A stretch of 53,527 nt of DNA from Paracoccus onchidii (GTDB lineage Bacteria; Pseudomonadota; Alphaproteobacteria; Rhodobacterales; Rhodobacteraceae): positions 1-53,527 of the forward strand of contig NZ_JAQBIE010000025.1 of NCBI RefSeq assembly GCF_028294535.1. Direction: 5' to 3'. Positions within the stretch are counted from its first letter, which is position 1, and each line of letters begins with the position of its first letter. Below the pieces are notes generated by a model. It worked only from the letters and a program-made list of their open reading frames with translations. It ran no database searches and was not told where the DNA came from. Shown piece after piece: positions 1-8,951 of the stretch. A program made the translations under genes and the position numbers.

Positions 1-26
1 GACCTTCAGGTTATGAGCCGATCAGA
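1..26. repeat. Terminal direct repeat, left copy (att core)
   Basis: These 26 bases recur exactly at 53502-53527. The first 19 match the anticodon-loop region of the tRNA whose 3' half lies at 53474-53520. The last seven (GATCAGA) are not expected from a tRNA-Met anticodon stem, so they look element-specific. I read this as the core of an attachment site of the tyrosine integrase encoded at 12279-13550. Confidence 0.8.
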
Positions 27-306
27 AGGGAACATCGGAAACCTAACGAATTCAGCATCTTACGAAGTAACCGTTTGATTTTTCGCGATTTCCATTCCGG
101 CGTTCGACCGCATTGAGCGGCTTTTGACAGCACAACCTGCACGAAAACTGCAGCCAAAGGTTGATGTGGCGTTGAGGTGAGCAATTTTCAGTACCATCCA
201 TTTCGCTATATGATCACGCAGAACGTGATCCCGCACGAACGCAGCGACGAAAGTGCAAGTTTGACTTGACAGAATTTTGTCCGGCTCTCCATCGATTTGG
301 CTAAGA
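27..306. other. Non-coding left end
   Basis: I see no convincing gene between the terminal repeat and the MerR-type regulator. The stretch holds the arm-like repeats and a perfect inverted repeat, GATCACG-cagaa-CGTGATC, at 212-230, which could be an operator. A TTTCAGT-acCATCCA block at 186-200 also resembles 53434-53449 near the other end. Confidence 0.6.
73..180. promoter_or_regulatory. Left-end short repeats, possible integrase arm sites
   Basis: GTTTGATTT at 73-81 recurs at 53453-53461. TTGATGTGGCGTTGA at 161-175 recurs at 53390-53404, and the similarity extends to 18 of 20 bases. Each 20-base block holds two copies of GTTGATGT-like sequence 11 bases apart. Paired short repeats on both sides of an att core are what arm-type integrase sites look like. 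The function is inferred from position only. Confidence 0.5.
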
Positions 307-747
307 TCAGATTGTCGCCCCGAGGTCAGGGTAACGATGATCGGTCGCGCAAAGCGAATGGTCGCCCAATGCTTCGATGACGCGGCAGTTCGCTATTTTG
401 CCTCCCGCGCATTGCGTCAGAATACGTTGCAGTTCGACCTTGAGCGCGCCCAGCCGCGCAAGACGACTTTCAACCTCGGCCAGTTGCGCGATGACGATGG
501 CGTCGGCCGCCGCGCAGGGCTGGTCAGGCTGGTCCGACAGGCTGAGCAGGTCACGGATTGCCTCCAGCGTGAAACCCAGATCGCGCGCGTGGCGGATGAA
601 GGCCAGCCGTTCCAGCGCCTTTTGACTGTAAAGCCGCTGGTTTCCCGCACTGCGTTCAGCCTCGGGCAAAAGACCGATCTGCTCGTAATAACGGATCGTC
701 GGCACCTTCACACCGGCAGACGCACCCAACTTTCCAATCGTCAACAT
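307..747 (-). CDS. MerR-family heavy-metal-responsive regulator (CadR/PbrR/ZntR type)
   Basis: This 146-residue protein has the MerR winged helix-turn-helix at residues 1-70 (TIGKLGASAGVKVPTIRYYE...), a long dimerisation helix at about 75-110, and a C-terminal metal loop. Cysteines at 78, 113 and 121 sit where CadR/PbrR-type sensors of Zn, Cd or Pb bind metal, and there is a further Cys133. The length is normal for the family. It is divergent from the P-type ATPase at 836 across an 88-base gap holding a 19-base-spacer promoter, the arrangement in which MerR proteins activate an efflux gene. The exact inducing metal cannot be read from the sequence. Confidence 0.9.
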   Translation of the reverse strand: MLTIGKLGASAGVKVPTIRYYEQIGLLPEAERSAGNQRLYSQKALERLAFIRHARDLGFTLEAIRDLLSLSDQPDQPCAAADAIVIAQLAEVESRLARLGALKVELQRILTQCAGGKIANCRVIEALGDHSLCATDHRYPDLGATI

Positions 748-757
748 GAGATTCCCC

Positions 758-788
758 TTGAAGCTCTAGTTACTAGAGACATTAGGTT
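758..788 (+). promoter_or_regulatory. MerR-type promoter with 19-bp spacer and dyad operator
   Basis: TTGAAG (758-763) and TAGGTT (783-788) are separated by exactly 19 bases, longer than the usual 17, which is the mark of MerR-family promoters. The perfect dyad CTCTAG-TTA-CTAGAG (764-778) lies in the spacer. It should drive the ATPase gene at 836 once the regulator binds metal. Confidence 0.75.
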
Positions 789-835
789 CTCGAATCGATG
801 AAGGCAACTTCCCGATCCGGGGCGAGGATAACGAC

Positions 836-3103
836 ATGACAACTACAGATCCCAACAGCGGAACAGCCTGCGACTGGACAGTCTCGGGCATGGATTGTGG
901 ATCCTGTGCGACCAAGATCAAGGATGCCGTGACACGCCTGCCGGGCGTCAGCGGCGTTGAAATTGGCATCATGACGGAACGGCTTCGCCTGACGCTGGAC
1001 GAAACACAGACCGATCGCGACAAGGTCGAAAAGGTGGTGAAATCGCTTGGTTATGGAATCGCGCCGCGCGCGGCAGGGGCGAAGAAGGACTTTGTCATGC
1101 CCGCCATGAGCGATGCGCCGGCAGATGGCCATGACCATGACCATGATCGGAATGATGCCGCCGCAGCGGCGCGTGACGACAGCGGTCATGGCAGCCCTGG
1201 CCATGTGCATGACGACCCTGCCGACCGCGGCAAGCGATGGTATCAGACCCGCAAGGGTAAGCTGGTAATCTTTACCGCGATCCTTCTGGGTGTCGCTTGG
1301 ATCATCGAATTGCTGGCGCCGCAGGTCGGCAAATGGGCTTTCGTCGCGGCCTGTCTGATCGGCGTGGCGCCGGTTGCGAAACGCGCCTTTGCAGCTCTGC
1401 GTCTGGGTCAGCCCTTTACAATCGAAAGCCTGATGGCGGTCGCGGCCATTGGCGCCTTGTTCATCGATGCTGCGGAAGAGGCGGCATTGGTAGTGTTCCT
1501 GTTCGCGGTTGGCGAAGTGCTGGAGGGTGTGGCAGCCGGCAAGGCGCGCGATGGCATCCGCGCGCTTGCCGATCTGGTTCCCAAGACAGCGCTGCTGTTG
1601 GTAAACGGGACAACGCAGGAAGTCCCGGCATCAAGCCTTGCTGTCGGGCAAATGGTGCTTGTCCGTCCGGGCGACCGCATCCCCGCAGATGGCGAGATTG
1701 CCGAGGGCACCTCGGGCGTAGATGACAGCCCCGTTACCGGCGAAAGTGTTCCTGTCACCAAGGGGCCGGGCGACCCGGTCTTCGCCGGCTCGATCAATAC
1801 CGAGGCCGCGCTACGCGTGACCGTCACCAAAGCTGCAGAGGATAACACAATCGCCCGCATCATCCGGCTGGTGGAAGAGGCTGAGGTCGCGCGCGCGCCG
1901 ACTGAACGCTTCATCGACCGCTTCAGCCGCTGGTACATGCCCGCTATCGTTACTGTCGCGGCGCTGGTTGTTCTGGTGCCGCCGCTGGCATTTGGCCAAC
2001 CTTGGGACACCTGGATCTATCGCGGTCTGGCGCTGCTGCTGATCGGCTGCCCCTGCGCGCTGGTCATCTCGGTTCCGGCCTCAATCGCCTCGGCGCTGTC
2101 CACGGGCGCACGGCGCGGGATGCTGATGAAGGGCGGTGCGGTGATCGAGGCGGCGGCCAATGTATCCCGTGTCGCCTTCGACAAGACCGGCACCCTGACT
2201 CATGGGCGTCCGGTGGTGACGGATGTTGTCGCTTTCGGCGCGACGACCGAGGCCGAGTTGCTGGCAGTGGCGGCGGGGGTCGAAACCGGCTCCAGCCACC
2301 CGCTGGCCGTCGCCATCCTGACCAAGGCCGATGAGGCGGGCATCGAAGCGCTGCCGTCACGCGATGCGAAAGCACTGTTGGGCAAAGGGGTGATCGCCAC
2401 GGTCGGCGACGCCTCCGCTTGGGTCACCTCGCCGCGGTATGCGCTGGAAAATGGCGGGATCGACCAGTCTGACCTGCAGCTTGCCACGGCATTTGAGGAA
2501 GATGGCAAGACCGCTGTCGCCGTCTTCCGCGAAAAGACCCCGCTCGGCCTGATCGCCATGCGCGATGAGCCAAGACAGGACGCAGCCGAAGCGATTCGTC
2601 AACTGACAGAGATGGGCGTGACCTCCGTCATCCTGACCGGGGACAATCCGCGCACGGCGGCCGCGATCGCCGGCGGGCTGGGCATGGAGTTTCGGGCCGA
2701 CATGATGCCTGAAGACAAGCTAACCGCGATCCGTGAAATGGGCGAGCAAGTCGGCGTGATGATGATCGGGGACGGCATCAACGACGCGCCGGCCCTGAAA
2801 CAGGCAAGCATCGGCGTGGCCATGGGATCAGGCACGGATGTGGCGCTGGAAACCGCAGATGCCGCGATCCTTCGCGACCGGGTCACGGACATCCCCGCGC
2901 AGATCCGGCTTGCCCGCACGGCCATGGGAAATATCTGCCAGAACATCACCATCGCGCTGGGGCTTAAGGCGGTGTTTCTTGTGACCTCGGTTCTGGGGAT
3001 CACCGGGCTGTGGATCGCGATCATGGCCGATACCGGGGCGACGGTTCTGGTTACGCTGAACGCGCTACGGCTGTTGCGCTTCGATCCTGAACGCGAGGCA
3101 TGA
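836..3103 (+). CDS. zntA: P1B-type heavy-metal ATPase (Zn/Cd/Pb exporter, ZntA-like)
   Basis: This 755-residue inner-membrane pump carries one N-terminal heavy-metal-associated domain with the GMDCGSC motif (Cys21, Cys24). A His/Asp-rich linker follows at about residues 97-130 (GHDHDHD, HGSPGHVHDD). Membrane helices come next, with CPC at 405-407, the phosphorylation motif DKTGTLT at Asp449 and the hinge GDGINDAP. The His-rich linker and the divergent CadR/PbrR-like regulator point to Zn2+, Cd2+ or Pb2+ export rather than copper. The start is the ATG preceded by GAGG. The isoprenylcysteine-methyltransferase-like gene begins four bases after its stop, so the two are probably co-transcribed. 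Confidence 0.92.
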   Translation: MTTTDPNSGTACDWTVSGMDCGSCATKIKDAVTRLPGVSGVEIGIMTERLRLTLDETQTDRDKVEKVVKSLGYGIAPRAAGAKKDFVMPAMSDAPADGHDHDHDRNDAAAAARDDSGHGSPGHVHDDPADRGKRWYQTRKGKLVIFTAILLGVAWIIELLAPQVGKWAFVAACLIGVAPVAKRAFAALRLGQPFTIESLMAVAAIGALFIDAAEEAALVVFLFAVGEVLEGVAAGKARDGIRALADLVPKTALLLVNGTTQEVPASSLAVGQMVLVRPGDRIPADGEIAEGTSGVDDSPVTGESVPVTKGPGDPVFAGSINTEAALRVTVTKAAEDNTIARIIRLVEEAEVARAPTERFIDRFSRWYMPAIVTVAALVVLVPPLAFGQPWDTWIYRGLALLLIGCPCALVISVPASIASALSTGARRGMLMKGGAVIEAAANVSRVAFDKTGTLTHGRPVVTDVVAFGATTEAELLAVAAGVETGSSHPLAVAILTKADEAGIEALPSRDAKALLGKGVIATVGDASAWVTSPRYALENGGIDQSDLQLATAFEEDGKTAVAVFREKTPLGLIAMRDEPRQDAAEAIRQLTEMGVTSVILTGDNPRTAAAIAGGLGMEFRADMMPEDKLTAIREMGEQVGVMMIGDGINDAPALKQASIGVAMGSGTDVALETADAAILRDRVTDIPAQIRLARTAMGNICQNITIALGLKAVFLVTSVLGITGLWIAIMADTGATVLVTLNALRLLRFDPEREA

Positions 3104-3107
3104 CGCC

Positions 3108-3716
3108 GTGATTTCCGCTTTCGGTTGGGCGGTGCTTGCCCTGCTTGCCGCTTACCTCATGCTTTTCTTTTTCGGCAATGCCATGGCGGCGCGAGCCGCC
3201 GGGCGGCCGGTCTGGCTGTTCTCGCGGGCGAAACGGCGCGACTGGTGGGCGGCGCTGGGCTTTCGGGCGGCCTTCGCTTTGGCGCTTCTGGGGCCACTGC
3301 TGTGGGGTGCCTTTCCCACGCTGCATAACCTTGACCCCTTCTGGATCGAAGGACAGGCGCAGGCGCTTGGCGGGGTCGGTGTGTTTCTGGCCGGCATCGG
3401 CGCGATGGTTGCCTTTGCTGCGCAGATGTCGATGGGCGCTTCATGGCGGGTGGGTGTCGCTGAAGGTGCCACGGGTGCGCTTGTCTCGGGCGGGCTCTAT
3501 CGGTTCAGCCGCAACCCGGCCTTTTTCGGGCAGTTCATCCTGCTTCTTGGCACAGCCCTTGCCATCCCTTCGCTGCCGACACTTCTCGCGCCGCTGCTGT
3601 TTCTGTGGTCGGCCACGGCGCAGGTCCGGTCCGAGGAGGACGTCCTTCGGCAAGCCCTGGGGGCAGAGTATGAGGCATACGCGGCATCTGTTCCGCGCTG
3701 GATCGGGCTACCATAA
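3108..3716 (+). CDS. Membrane protein of the isoprenylcysteine carboxyl methyltransferase (ICMT/PEMT-like) family
   Basis: This protein of about 202 residues has several hydrophobic segments (near 5-25, 50-70, 85-105 and 140-170). Its C-terminal half is typical of the ICMT/phospholipid-methyltransferase-like group, with GLYRFSRNPAFFGQF around residue 128 and a terminal EEDVLRQALGAEYEAYAASVPRW. It starts with GTG four bases after the ATPase stop. Family members often accompany metal-efflux genes in alphaproteobacteria, but their substrate there is not known. The fold assignment is firm and the function is open. Confidence 0.8.
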   Translation: MISAFGWAVLALLAAYLMLFFFGNAMAARAAGRPVWLFSRAKRRDWWAALGFRAAFALALLGPLLWGAFPTLHNLDPFWIEGQAQALGGVGVFLAGIGAMVAFAAQMSMGASWRVGVAEGATGALVSGGLYRFSRNPAFFGQFILLLGTALAIPSLPTLLAPLLFLWSATAQVRSEEDVLRQALGAEYEAYAASVPRWIGLP

Positions 3717-3780
3717 TCTCTTCTCGACCAATTACCTGAATCACACGATCAATTATGCCACTTGCGAATGTCCGGACGGA

Positions 3781-6144
3781 TCACAGCTCGACCCGTTTCA
3801 GCCGCAGCGCATTGGCGATGACAGAAACCGAGGACAGCGACATGGCCGCTGCAGCGATCATCGGCGACAGCAGCAGGCCAAAGATCGGATAGAGCAGCCC
3901 CGCCGCAACCGGGATGCCGGCGGCATTGTAGGCGAATGCGAAGAACAGGTTCTGGCGGATATTGCGCATGGTGGCCACGGCGAGCTTGCGGGCGCGGACA
4001 ATGCCGGTCAGGTCGCCGCCCAGCAGGGTCAGCCCTGCGCTATCGACCGCCACATCGGCGCCGGTGCCCATGGCGATACCGACATCCGCCGCAGCCAGCG
4101 CTGGTGCGTCGTTTACCCCGTCCCCCGCCATGGCGACCTTGTTCCCCTTACCGCGCAGCCCGTCGATCAGATCCTTCTTTCCCTCGGGCAACATCCCGGC
4201 GCGGACCTCGTCGATGCCCAAGCGGCTTGCCACGGCCAGCGCCGTGCGCTCATTGTCGCCGGTTGCCATGATCACCTTGATGCCCAGATCGTGCAGGTCA
4301 CGTATTGCCGCCTTGGCGGTGGATTTGATCGGGTCGGCCACGGCGACCAGACCGGCCAGCCCGCCATCCAGCGCCACGAACATGGCGGTCTTGCCCTCGC
4401 CGCGCAGGCGATCGGCGGTCTTCTCGCCCGTGTCGCAGTCGATGCCGAGCGATGTCATCAGCGCATTATTGCCAAGCGCCACATCCCGGCCATCGACCTT
4501 GCCGATCACCCCCTTGCCGGTGATGGCCTCGAACTCCTCGCCATTGCCAAGGCTCAACCCACGCGATTTCGCGCCTTCGACAATCGCCTCAGCCAGCGGG
4601 TGTTCGGAGGCGCGTTCCAGCGCAGCGGCAGCAGCCAGCAACTCATCCTCGGGCACGTCGCCGAAGCTGGTCACATCGGTCAGGGCCGGCTTGCCTTCGG
4701 TCAGCGTGCCGGTCTTGTCGACGATCAGCGTGTCCACATCTGCCATCAGTTCCAGCGCCTCGGCATTCTTGACGAGCACGCCGGCCTGCGCGCCGCGCCC
4801 CGCCGCCGTGGTGATGGAAATCGGCGTCGCCAGCCCAAGCGCACAGGGACAAGCGATGATCAGCACCGAAACCGCCGAGGCAATGGCGAATACATAGGAC
4901 GGGCTGGGGCCGAAGATCAGCCAGAGGATGAAGGCCAGCACCGCGATCACCACCACCGTCGGCACGAAGATCGCTGACACCCGGTCGGCCAGCCCCTGAA
5001 TCGGCGCCTTGGACCGCCGCGCCCCGGCCACCATCTGGACGATCTGCGACAGCACCGTATCGGCGCCGACATCGGTGGCGCGGATCGCCAGCGTGCCGTT
5101 CTTGTTGATCGTGCCGCCGGTCACGCGGTCGCCCTGCACCTTCTCGACCGGCACCGGCTCGCCGGTGATCATGCTTTCGTCGAGGGAAGACCGCCCCTCG
5201 ACCACCTCGCCATCGACCGGCACGCTATCGCCGGGCCGCACGCGCAAGAGGTCCCCGGCCGTGATGTTTTCCAGCGGCGCGTCATATTCCGTGCCATCGG
5301 GCAGGATGCGCCGCGCCGTCTTGGGTGCCAGATCCATGAGTGCCCGGATCGCATCACCGGTGCGTTCCCGCGCCCTGAGTTCCAGCACCTGCCCGACAAA
5401 GACCAGGGCGACGATGACGACGGCAGCCTCGTAGTAGGTGCCGACCATGCCGCCCATCCGGTATTCTTCAGGAAAGATACCCGGCAGGAAAGTCGCGAAC
5501 AGCGAATAGAGATAGGCCGCGCCGACACCCAGTGAGATCAGCGTCCACATGTTCGGTGAGCGGTTTTTGAAGGAATCCAGCCCTCGCTGAAAGAACGGGC
5601 GCGCCGCCCAGAGCACGATAGGTGTGGCCAGCAGAAACTCCAGCCAGACGGCGGTGCGGTGTCCGATCCAGTCGCGGACCGGAATGCCCACCATCTCGCC
5701 CATCGTCAGGATCAGCAGCGGCACAGCGGCGGCCACGCTGACCCAGAGCCTGCGGGTGAAGTCGGTCAGTTCGTGGCTGGGTTCGTCCGAGGGAATCATT
5801 GGCTCCAAGGCCATGCCGCAGATCGGACAGGCGCCGGGTTCGTCGCGGACGATTTCGGGATGCATCGGGCAGGTCCATTGCGTGCCGGCCGGGGCGGATT
5901 TTTCAATCTTGGCCGCTGCGCCCGAGGCGTAGAACCACGGATCGCCATCGAATTTCGACTGGCAGCCATCCGAGCAGAAATAGAAGGTCTGTCCCTCATA
6001 TTCGCGCTGACGTGCCTCTGGCTTGATTGTCACCTGCATGCCACAAACCGGATCGATGGCCTTGCCGGAATCAGCCTGTGCCTGTGCGCCACCGTGTGTC
6101 CCGTGATCGTGATGCCCATGCGAATGATCGTGCTTGTGGTCCAT
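3781..6144 (-). CDS. copA: Copper/silver-translocating P1B-type ATPase with YHS and metal-binding N-terminal domains
   Basis: This 787-residue pump starts with a His-rich tail ([15 protein letters not shown]). A YHS-type domain follows at about 30-66 (Cys34, Cys57, Cys61), then a short Cys-rich domain at about 90-114 (TCPMHPEI...[13 protein letters not shown]). The membrane and catalytic core has CPC at 432-434, DKTGTLTEG and [10 protein letters not shown]. There is no classical GMxCxxC domain, so it belongs to the Cu/Ag ATPases that use YHS-type N-termini. It is divergent from the csoR-like gene, and the gap holds two CsoR-type operators, so copper-dependent derepression is likely. It converges with the upstream zntA unit at 3717-3780. 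Confidence 0.92.
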   Translation of the reverse strand: MDHKHDHSHGHHDHGTHGGAQAQADSGKAIDPVCGMQVTIKPEARQREYEGQTFYFCSDGCQSKFDGDPWFYASGAAAKIEKSAPAGTQWTCPMHPEIVRDEPGACPICGMALEPMIPSDEPSHELTDFTRRLWVSVAAAVPLLILTMGEMVGIPVRDWIGHRTAVWLEFLLATPIVLWAARPFFQRGLDSFKNRSPNMWTLISLGVGAAYLYSLFATFLPGIFPEEYRMGGMVGTYYEAAVVIVALVFVGQVLELRARERTGDAIRALMDLAPKTARRILPDGTEYDAPLENITAGDLLRVRPGDSVPVDGEVVEGRSSLDESMITGEPVPVEKVQGDRVTGGTINKNGTLAIRATDVGADTVLSQIVQMVAGARRSKAPIQGLADRVSAIFVPTVVVIAVLAFILWLIFGPSPSYVFAIASAVSVLIIACPCALGLATPISITTAAGRGAQAGVLVKNAEALELMADVDTLIVDKTGTLTEGKPALTDVTSFGDVPEDELLAAAAALERASEHPLAEAIVEGAKSRGLSLGNGEEFEAITGKGVIGKVDGRDVALGNNALMTSLGIDCDTGEKTADRLRGEGKTAMFVALDGGLAGLVAVADPIKSTAKAAIRDLHDLGIKVIMATGDNERTALAVASRLGIDEVRAGMLPEGKKDLIDGLRGKGNKVAMAGDGVNDAPALAAADVGIAMGTGADVAVDSAGLTLLGGDLTGIVRARKLAVATMRNIRQNLFFAFAYNAAGIPVAAGLLYPIFGLLLSPMIAAAAMSLSSVSVIANALRLKRVEL

Positions 6145-6160
6145 GACTCTCTCCCGGCAG

Positions 6161-6209
6161 ATACCTATAGGGGGTATATCAGGCTTGCTCTATACCCCTT
6201 GAGGGTATA
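6161..6209. promoter_or_regulatory. Two CsoR-type operators in the copA/csoR intergenic region
   Basis: ATACCTATAGGGGGTAT (6161-6177) and TATACCCC-TT-GAGGGTATA (6191-6209) are GC-centred inverted repeats with TATAC/GTATA ends, the known operator style of CsoR repressors. They lie between the divergent copper ATPase (start 6144) and CsoR (start 6245), so one regulator can control both. Confidence 0.7.
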
Positions 6210-6244
6210 GCACAAGCCGCGGATGTTGAAGATCGGAGCCCTCC

Positions 6245-6526
6245 TTGGCGCATGACAAGCAGAACCGAGACGCGATCCTGAAGCGGCTTTCCCGCCTGAA
6301 CGGTCAGGTGCAGGGCGTCTCGCGCATGGTCGAGGATGGGCGCTATTGCGTCGACATCCTGAACCAGACCGCCGCCATCCGGTCTGCCCTGCGCGGCGTC
6401 GAACGCTTGCTGATCGAGGATCACGCGCGAAGCTGCATGGAAGACGCGATCCAATCCGGCGATCAGGACCGTCAGCGGGTGATGTTCCGCGAGGTCGTCG
6501 AACTGATGGAAAAGGTGCGCGACTGA
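6245..6526 (+). CDS. csoR: Copper-sensing transcriptional repressor, CsoR/RcnR family
   Basis: This 93-residue all-helical protein has the copper triad of true CsoR proteins: Cys35, and His60 and Cys64 in an HxxxC arrangement (EDHARSC). Lengths of 85-100 residues are usual. The only in-frame start with a plausible ribosome site is the TTG at 6245, seven bases after GGAG; the nearby ATG at 6252 is in another frame. Binding Cu(I) should release it from the two operators just upstream and so induce copA and itself. Its stop overlaps the next start (TGATG). Confidence 0.88.
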   Translation: MAHDKQNRDAILKRLSRLNGQVQGVSRMVEDGRYCVDILNQTAAIRSALRGVERLLIEDHARSCMEDAIQSGDQDRQRVMFREVVELMEKVRD

Positions 6527-6849
6527 TGCGGTTCCTGCTGTCGGCACTGCTTGTCGTCATGCTGGCGGTGACGATGCCACTGGCCCTGACCGGCGCCGCC
6601 TCGGCGGAGGCATCGTCGATGGCCTCGACGGCCGAAACATCCGCGTCGCCAGTCGCGCATGAATGCTGCACCACGCAGCCGGATTCTCCACATGGCGACT
6701 GTGCGGCCTGTGCCGACATCGGCAATGCCGAAATCACGTCCAACGCGGCCCGCTTGTCACGCCGAATCCGACACTTTCCCCCGCTGCAAGATATGAAAAC
6801 CGCCAGGCCGCGCTTGCCGCGGCCCCCTCCGCGATCCGCTGCTCTCTGA
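6526..6849 (+). CDS. Small secreted Cys/His-containing protein, unknown function
   Basis: This protein of about 107 residues has a clear signal peptide (residues 1-25, MRFLLSALLVVMLAV...), then a short region with HECC and HGDCAACADIG that could bind metal, and a basic, proline-rich tail. The tail looks unconstrained and may be out of its original frame. The ATG overlaps the csoR stop, so it is translated with csoR. I recognise no named family. Context suggests periplasmic copper handling, which is inference. Confidence 0.6.
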   Translation: MRFLLSALLVVMLAVTMPLALTGAASAEASSMASTAETSASPVAHECCTTQPDSPHGDCAACADIGNAEITSNAARLSRRIRHFPPLQDMKTARPRLPRPPPRSAAL

Positions 6850-6942
6850 CGCCACATGGCCCGAGGGGCCACAAGCCGATCAACTGCGCGACGAGAGGGG
6901 CGAATGACCCTACGGCGCGTAATATCCTGAAGGACATCAGAA

Positions 6943-7422
6943 ATGAGCAATCCCAATTTCTCGCGTCGCGGGGCGATCCTTGCGGTCGCAGCGATGCTGT
7001 CGACAACCTCTACACTTGCCTTTGCCACCATCGGTTCGGACGAAAAGCCGAACCTGCTGAGCATCACCAAGGACCCCGGCTGCGGCTGCTGCGGCGCCTG
7101 GGCCGATCTGGCCATCGAGGCGGGGTTCGAGGTCGAGACGACCGAAACCAGCGATTATGTCGGCATGAAGCGCGACGCCGCTGTGCCCGAAAACCTGTGG
7201 TCCTGCCACACGACCCGGATCAGCGGCTATATCGTCGAGGGCCATGTGCCCTTCGCGGCCATAAGGCAGCTTCTGGAAAAGCGCCCCGACATCACCGGGA
7301 TCGCCGTGCCGGGGATGCCCGCCGGATCGCCGGGAATGGGCGGCGGGGTCGAGGCCACCGCCGAGGTCATCGCCTGGGGCGGCATTGCCGGCGATGGGCG
7401 CGCCTTTCCGCTGGACGGGTAG
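6943..7422 (+). CDS. DUF411 metal-related periplasmic protein
   Basis: This 159-residue protein has an N-terminal signal (to about residue 27) and the DUF411 core. That core starts with DPGCGCCGAWADL near residue 45, followed by SCHTT and a C-terminal GxPAGSPGMGGG stretch. DUF411 proteins are repeatedly encoded beside copper-resistance genes, and the CGCC motif is a plausible Cu(I) site. AAGGA lies upstream of the ATG. The cytochrome c gene begins three bases after its stop, so they form one unit with the csoR block. Confidence 0.85.
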   Translation: MSNPNFSRRGAILAVAAMLSTTSTLAFATIGSDEKPNLLSITKDPGCGCCGAWADLAIEAGFEVETTETSDYVGMKRDAAVPENLWSCHTTRISGYIVEGHVPFAAIRQLLEKRPDITGIAVPGMPAGSPGMGGGVEATAEVIAWGGIAGDGRAFPLDG

Positions 7423-7425
7423 CAG

Positions 7426-7881
7426 ATGACGCGCAACGCACTCATCCTCATCGCAGCGGTCGGGCTGGCCGCTGCGATCCTGATCCTCTGGCGCGGCAGC
7501 GCGGCGACTGAGACAGCCGCGCAGGATCAGGCCGTGATCGCGCTTGGCCAGCGGCTCTACGCCGAAAACTGCGCCAGTTGCCACGGCGCCGATCTGGAAG
7601 GCCAGCCGGACTGGCAGACCCCGCTGGAAAATGGCCGCTATCCGGCGCCCCCGCATGACGAGACCGGCCACACATGGCATCACGCCGACCCGCTGCTGGA
7701 ACGGATCATTCGCGACGGCACGGCCGCCGTGGTCGGCGATGGGTATGAAAGCGACATGCCCGGTTTCGGCGATGTCATGAGTGACGCCGAAATCGCCGCA
7801 GTTTTGGCCTATATCAAATCGACCTGGCCCGAACGGGAGCGCGCAATCCAGAGCCGCATGACCAGCAACAGCGCGCCTTGA
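7426..7881 (+). CDS. Membrane-anchored c-type cytochrome
   Basis: This 151-residue protein has an N-terminal hydrophobic anchor (residues 5-22) and one haem c site, CASCHG, near residue 44. The MPGF motif near residue 110 carries the likely methionine ligand, and the C-terminal DAEIAAVLAYIKSTW helix is typical of class I cytochromes c. Its place after the DUF411 gene suggests electron transfer in periplasmic copper oxidation, which is inference. No partner oxidase other than the multicopper oxidase at 10126-11622 is in the window. Confidence 0.85.
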   Translation: MTRNALILIAAVGLAAAILILWRGSAATETAAQDQAVIALGQRLYAENCASCHGADLEGQPDWQTPLENGRYPAPPHDETGHTWHHADPLLERIIRDGTAAVVGDGYESDMPGFGDVMSDAEIAAVLAYIKSTWPERERAIQSRMTSNSAP

Positions 7882-7919
7882 CAACCCGGCGTGTCACCAA
7901 GATAGCCAAGGAGTTTCCC

Positions 7920-8192
7920 ATGCAGAAAAGAACCGCCGCCATATCCTTGACGCTTCTGGTCCTCGCCGGATGCGCGGCTCAGGCGCCCGACGTCGGAGCC
8001 GAGGCCGCGTCCCCCTATCCGATCCCGGACGAAGTCGTCGCCGTCGCCGGCCCCAATCAGGACCTGACGACGGCACGGCTTGACCCGGCGGACGATTGCT
8101 ACTGGTATTATCACGCCGGGCCGGTCGAAACGACGCTGGTGCCGCTGCGCGCCGCGAACGGCAACCAGATCTGCAACGTGCGCGCGTCCTGA
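7920..8192 (+). CDS. Small lipoprotein, unknown function
   Basis: The ATG at 7920 has a good Shine-Dalgarno (AAGGAG, 7908-7913), so it is preferred over the longer frame from 7878. The product of about 90 residues has a lipoprotein signal ending LVLAGCAAQ, so it should be lipidated at the outer membrane. The rest includes DDCYWYYHAGPVETTLVPLR and a C-terminal CNVR. I recognise no named family. It closes the csoR-DUF411-cytochrome gene run. Confidence 0.7.
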   Translation: MQKRTAAISLTLLVLAGCAAQAPDVGAEAASPYPIPDEVVAVAGPNQDLTTARLDPADDCYWYYHAGPVETTLVPLRAANGNQICNVRAS

Positions 8193-8219
8193 CGCCAGGC
8201 ATTACCGGAAGGCACGCGA

Positions 8220-8870
8220 CTAGCTGACGGCCGACACGCTGCCTACCGGCGAATAGAGATATGCGGTCGCGCCGATCTGGACCCGCGGATACAGTTCGTT
8301 GATGTGGGCCATGACCATGCGGACGCAGCCGGAACTGGCGCGGCTGCCGATCGAGGTTGGAAACGGCGTGCCGTGAATGCGCAGATAGGTATCGCGGTCG
8401 CCGAGATAGAGATACAGCGCACGCGAACCCAGAGCGTTCCGAGGGCCGGGTTCCATGCCGTCCTCATATTGCGCATAGACCTCGGGTTCGCGCTCGATCA
8501 TGTTGCGCGTCGGGGTCCAATGCGGCCATTCGGCCTTGCGTTTGATCGTATAGGTGCCCGGCTCGTAAAGATCGCCCCTGCCGATGGCCACGCCGTAACG
8601 CATCGCCGTGCCGCCCTCTTCGATGTGATAAAGGTATCGGGCCACCGCATCGACATGAATGTCGCCCGGCACCAGCCCTGCGTTCGCAGTGACTCGCTGC
8701 GGCAGGTAACGCGCGTGCAGTCCCCAGGGATTGGGACCACCGGCCTCGACCTCGGCATCCCAAGCGGCCTTTTGCGCCGTGTCGGGCCAGGTTGAGGCCA
8801 TGACCGGCGTGGCGGCGGCCGCCGAAAACAGCGCCGTCGTCGTGCGGATGAAATGTCTGCGTGTCAGCAT
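8220..8870 (-). CDS. Periplasmic L,D-transpeptidase (YkuD family)
   Basis: This 216-residue protein has a twin-arginine-like N-terminus (LTRRHFIRTTTALFSAAAA) and a YkuD domain with His166 in HGTPFP and Cys182 in SGCVRM, the catalytic pair. The family forms 3-3 cross-links in peptidoglycan or attaches proteins to it. It is the last gene of the minus-strand copper operon after the DUF305 gene. L,D-transpeptidases are Cu-sensitive enzymes, so an island-borne copy might back up the host enzyme under copper stress; that link is inference. Confidence 0.88.
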   Translation of the reverse strand: MLTRRHFIRTTTALFSAAAATPVMASTWPDTAQKAAWDAEVEAGGPNPWGLHARYLPQRVTANAGLVPGDIHVDAVARYLYHIEEGGTAMRYGVAIGRGDLYEPGTYTIKRKAEWPHWTPTRNMIEREPEVYAQYEDGMEPGPRNALGSRALYLYLGDRDTYLRIHGTPFPTSIGSRASSGCVRMVMAHINELYPRVQIGATAYLYSPVGSVSAVS

Positions 8871-8951
8871 GTGATTGCTCCTTGTCCTTTCCTTGTATCT
8901 TCAGATGGAAGCGGCAAGCGCAGCGACTTCTGCGATTGCCGTGCCGAATCT

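Noticed and set aside
3136..4977. 613-codon open frame covering the ICMT-like gene and the end of copA
   Set aside because: Low-complexity Arg/Gly/His-rich translation antisense or out of frame to two clear genes; typical of GC-rich DNA.
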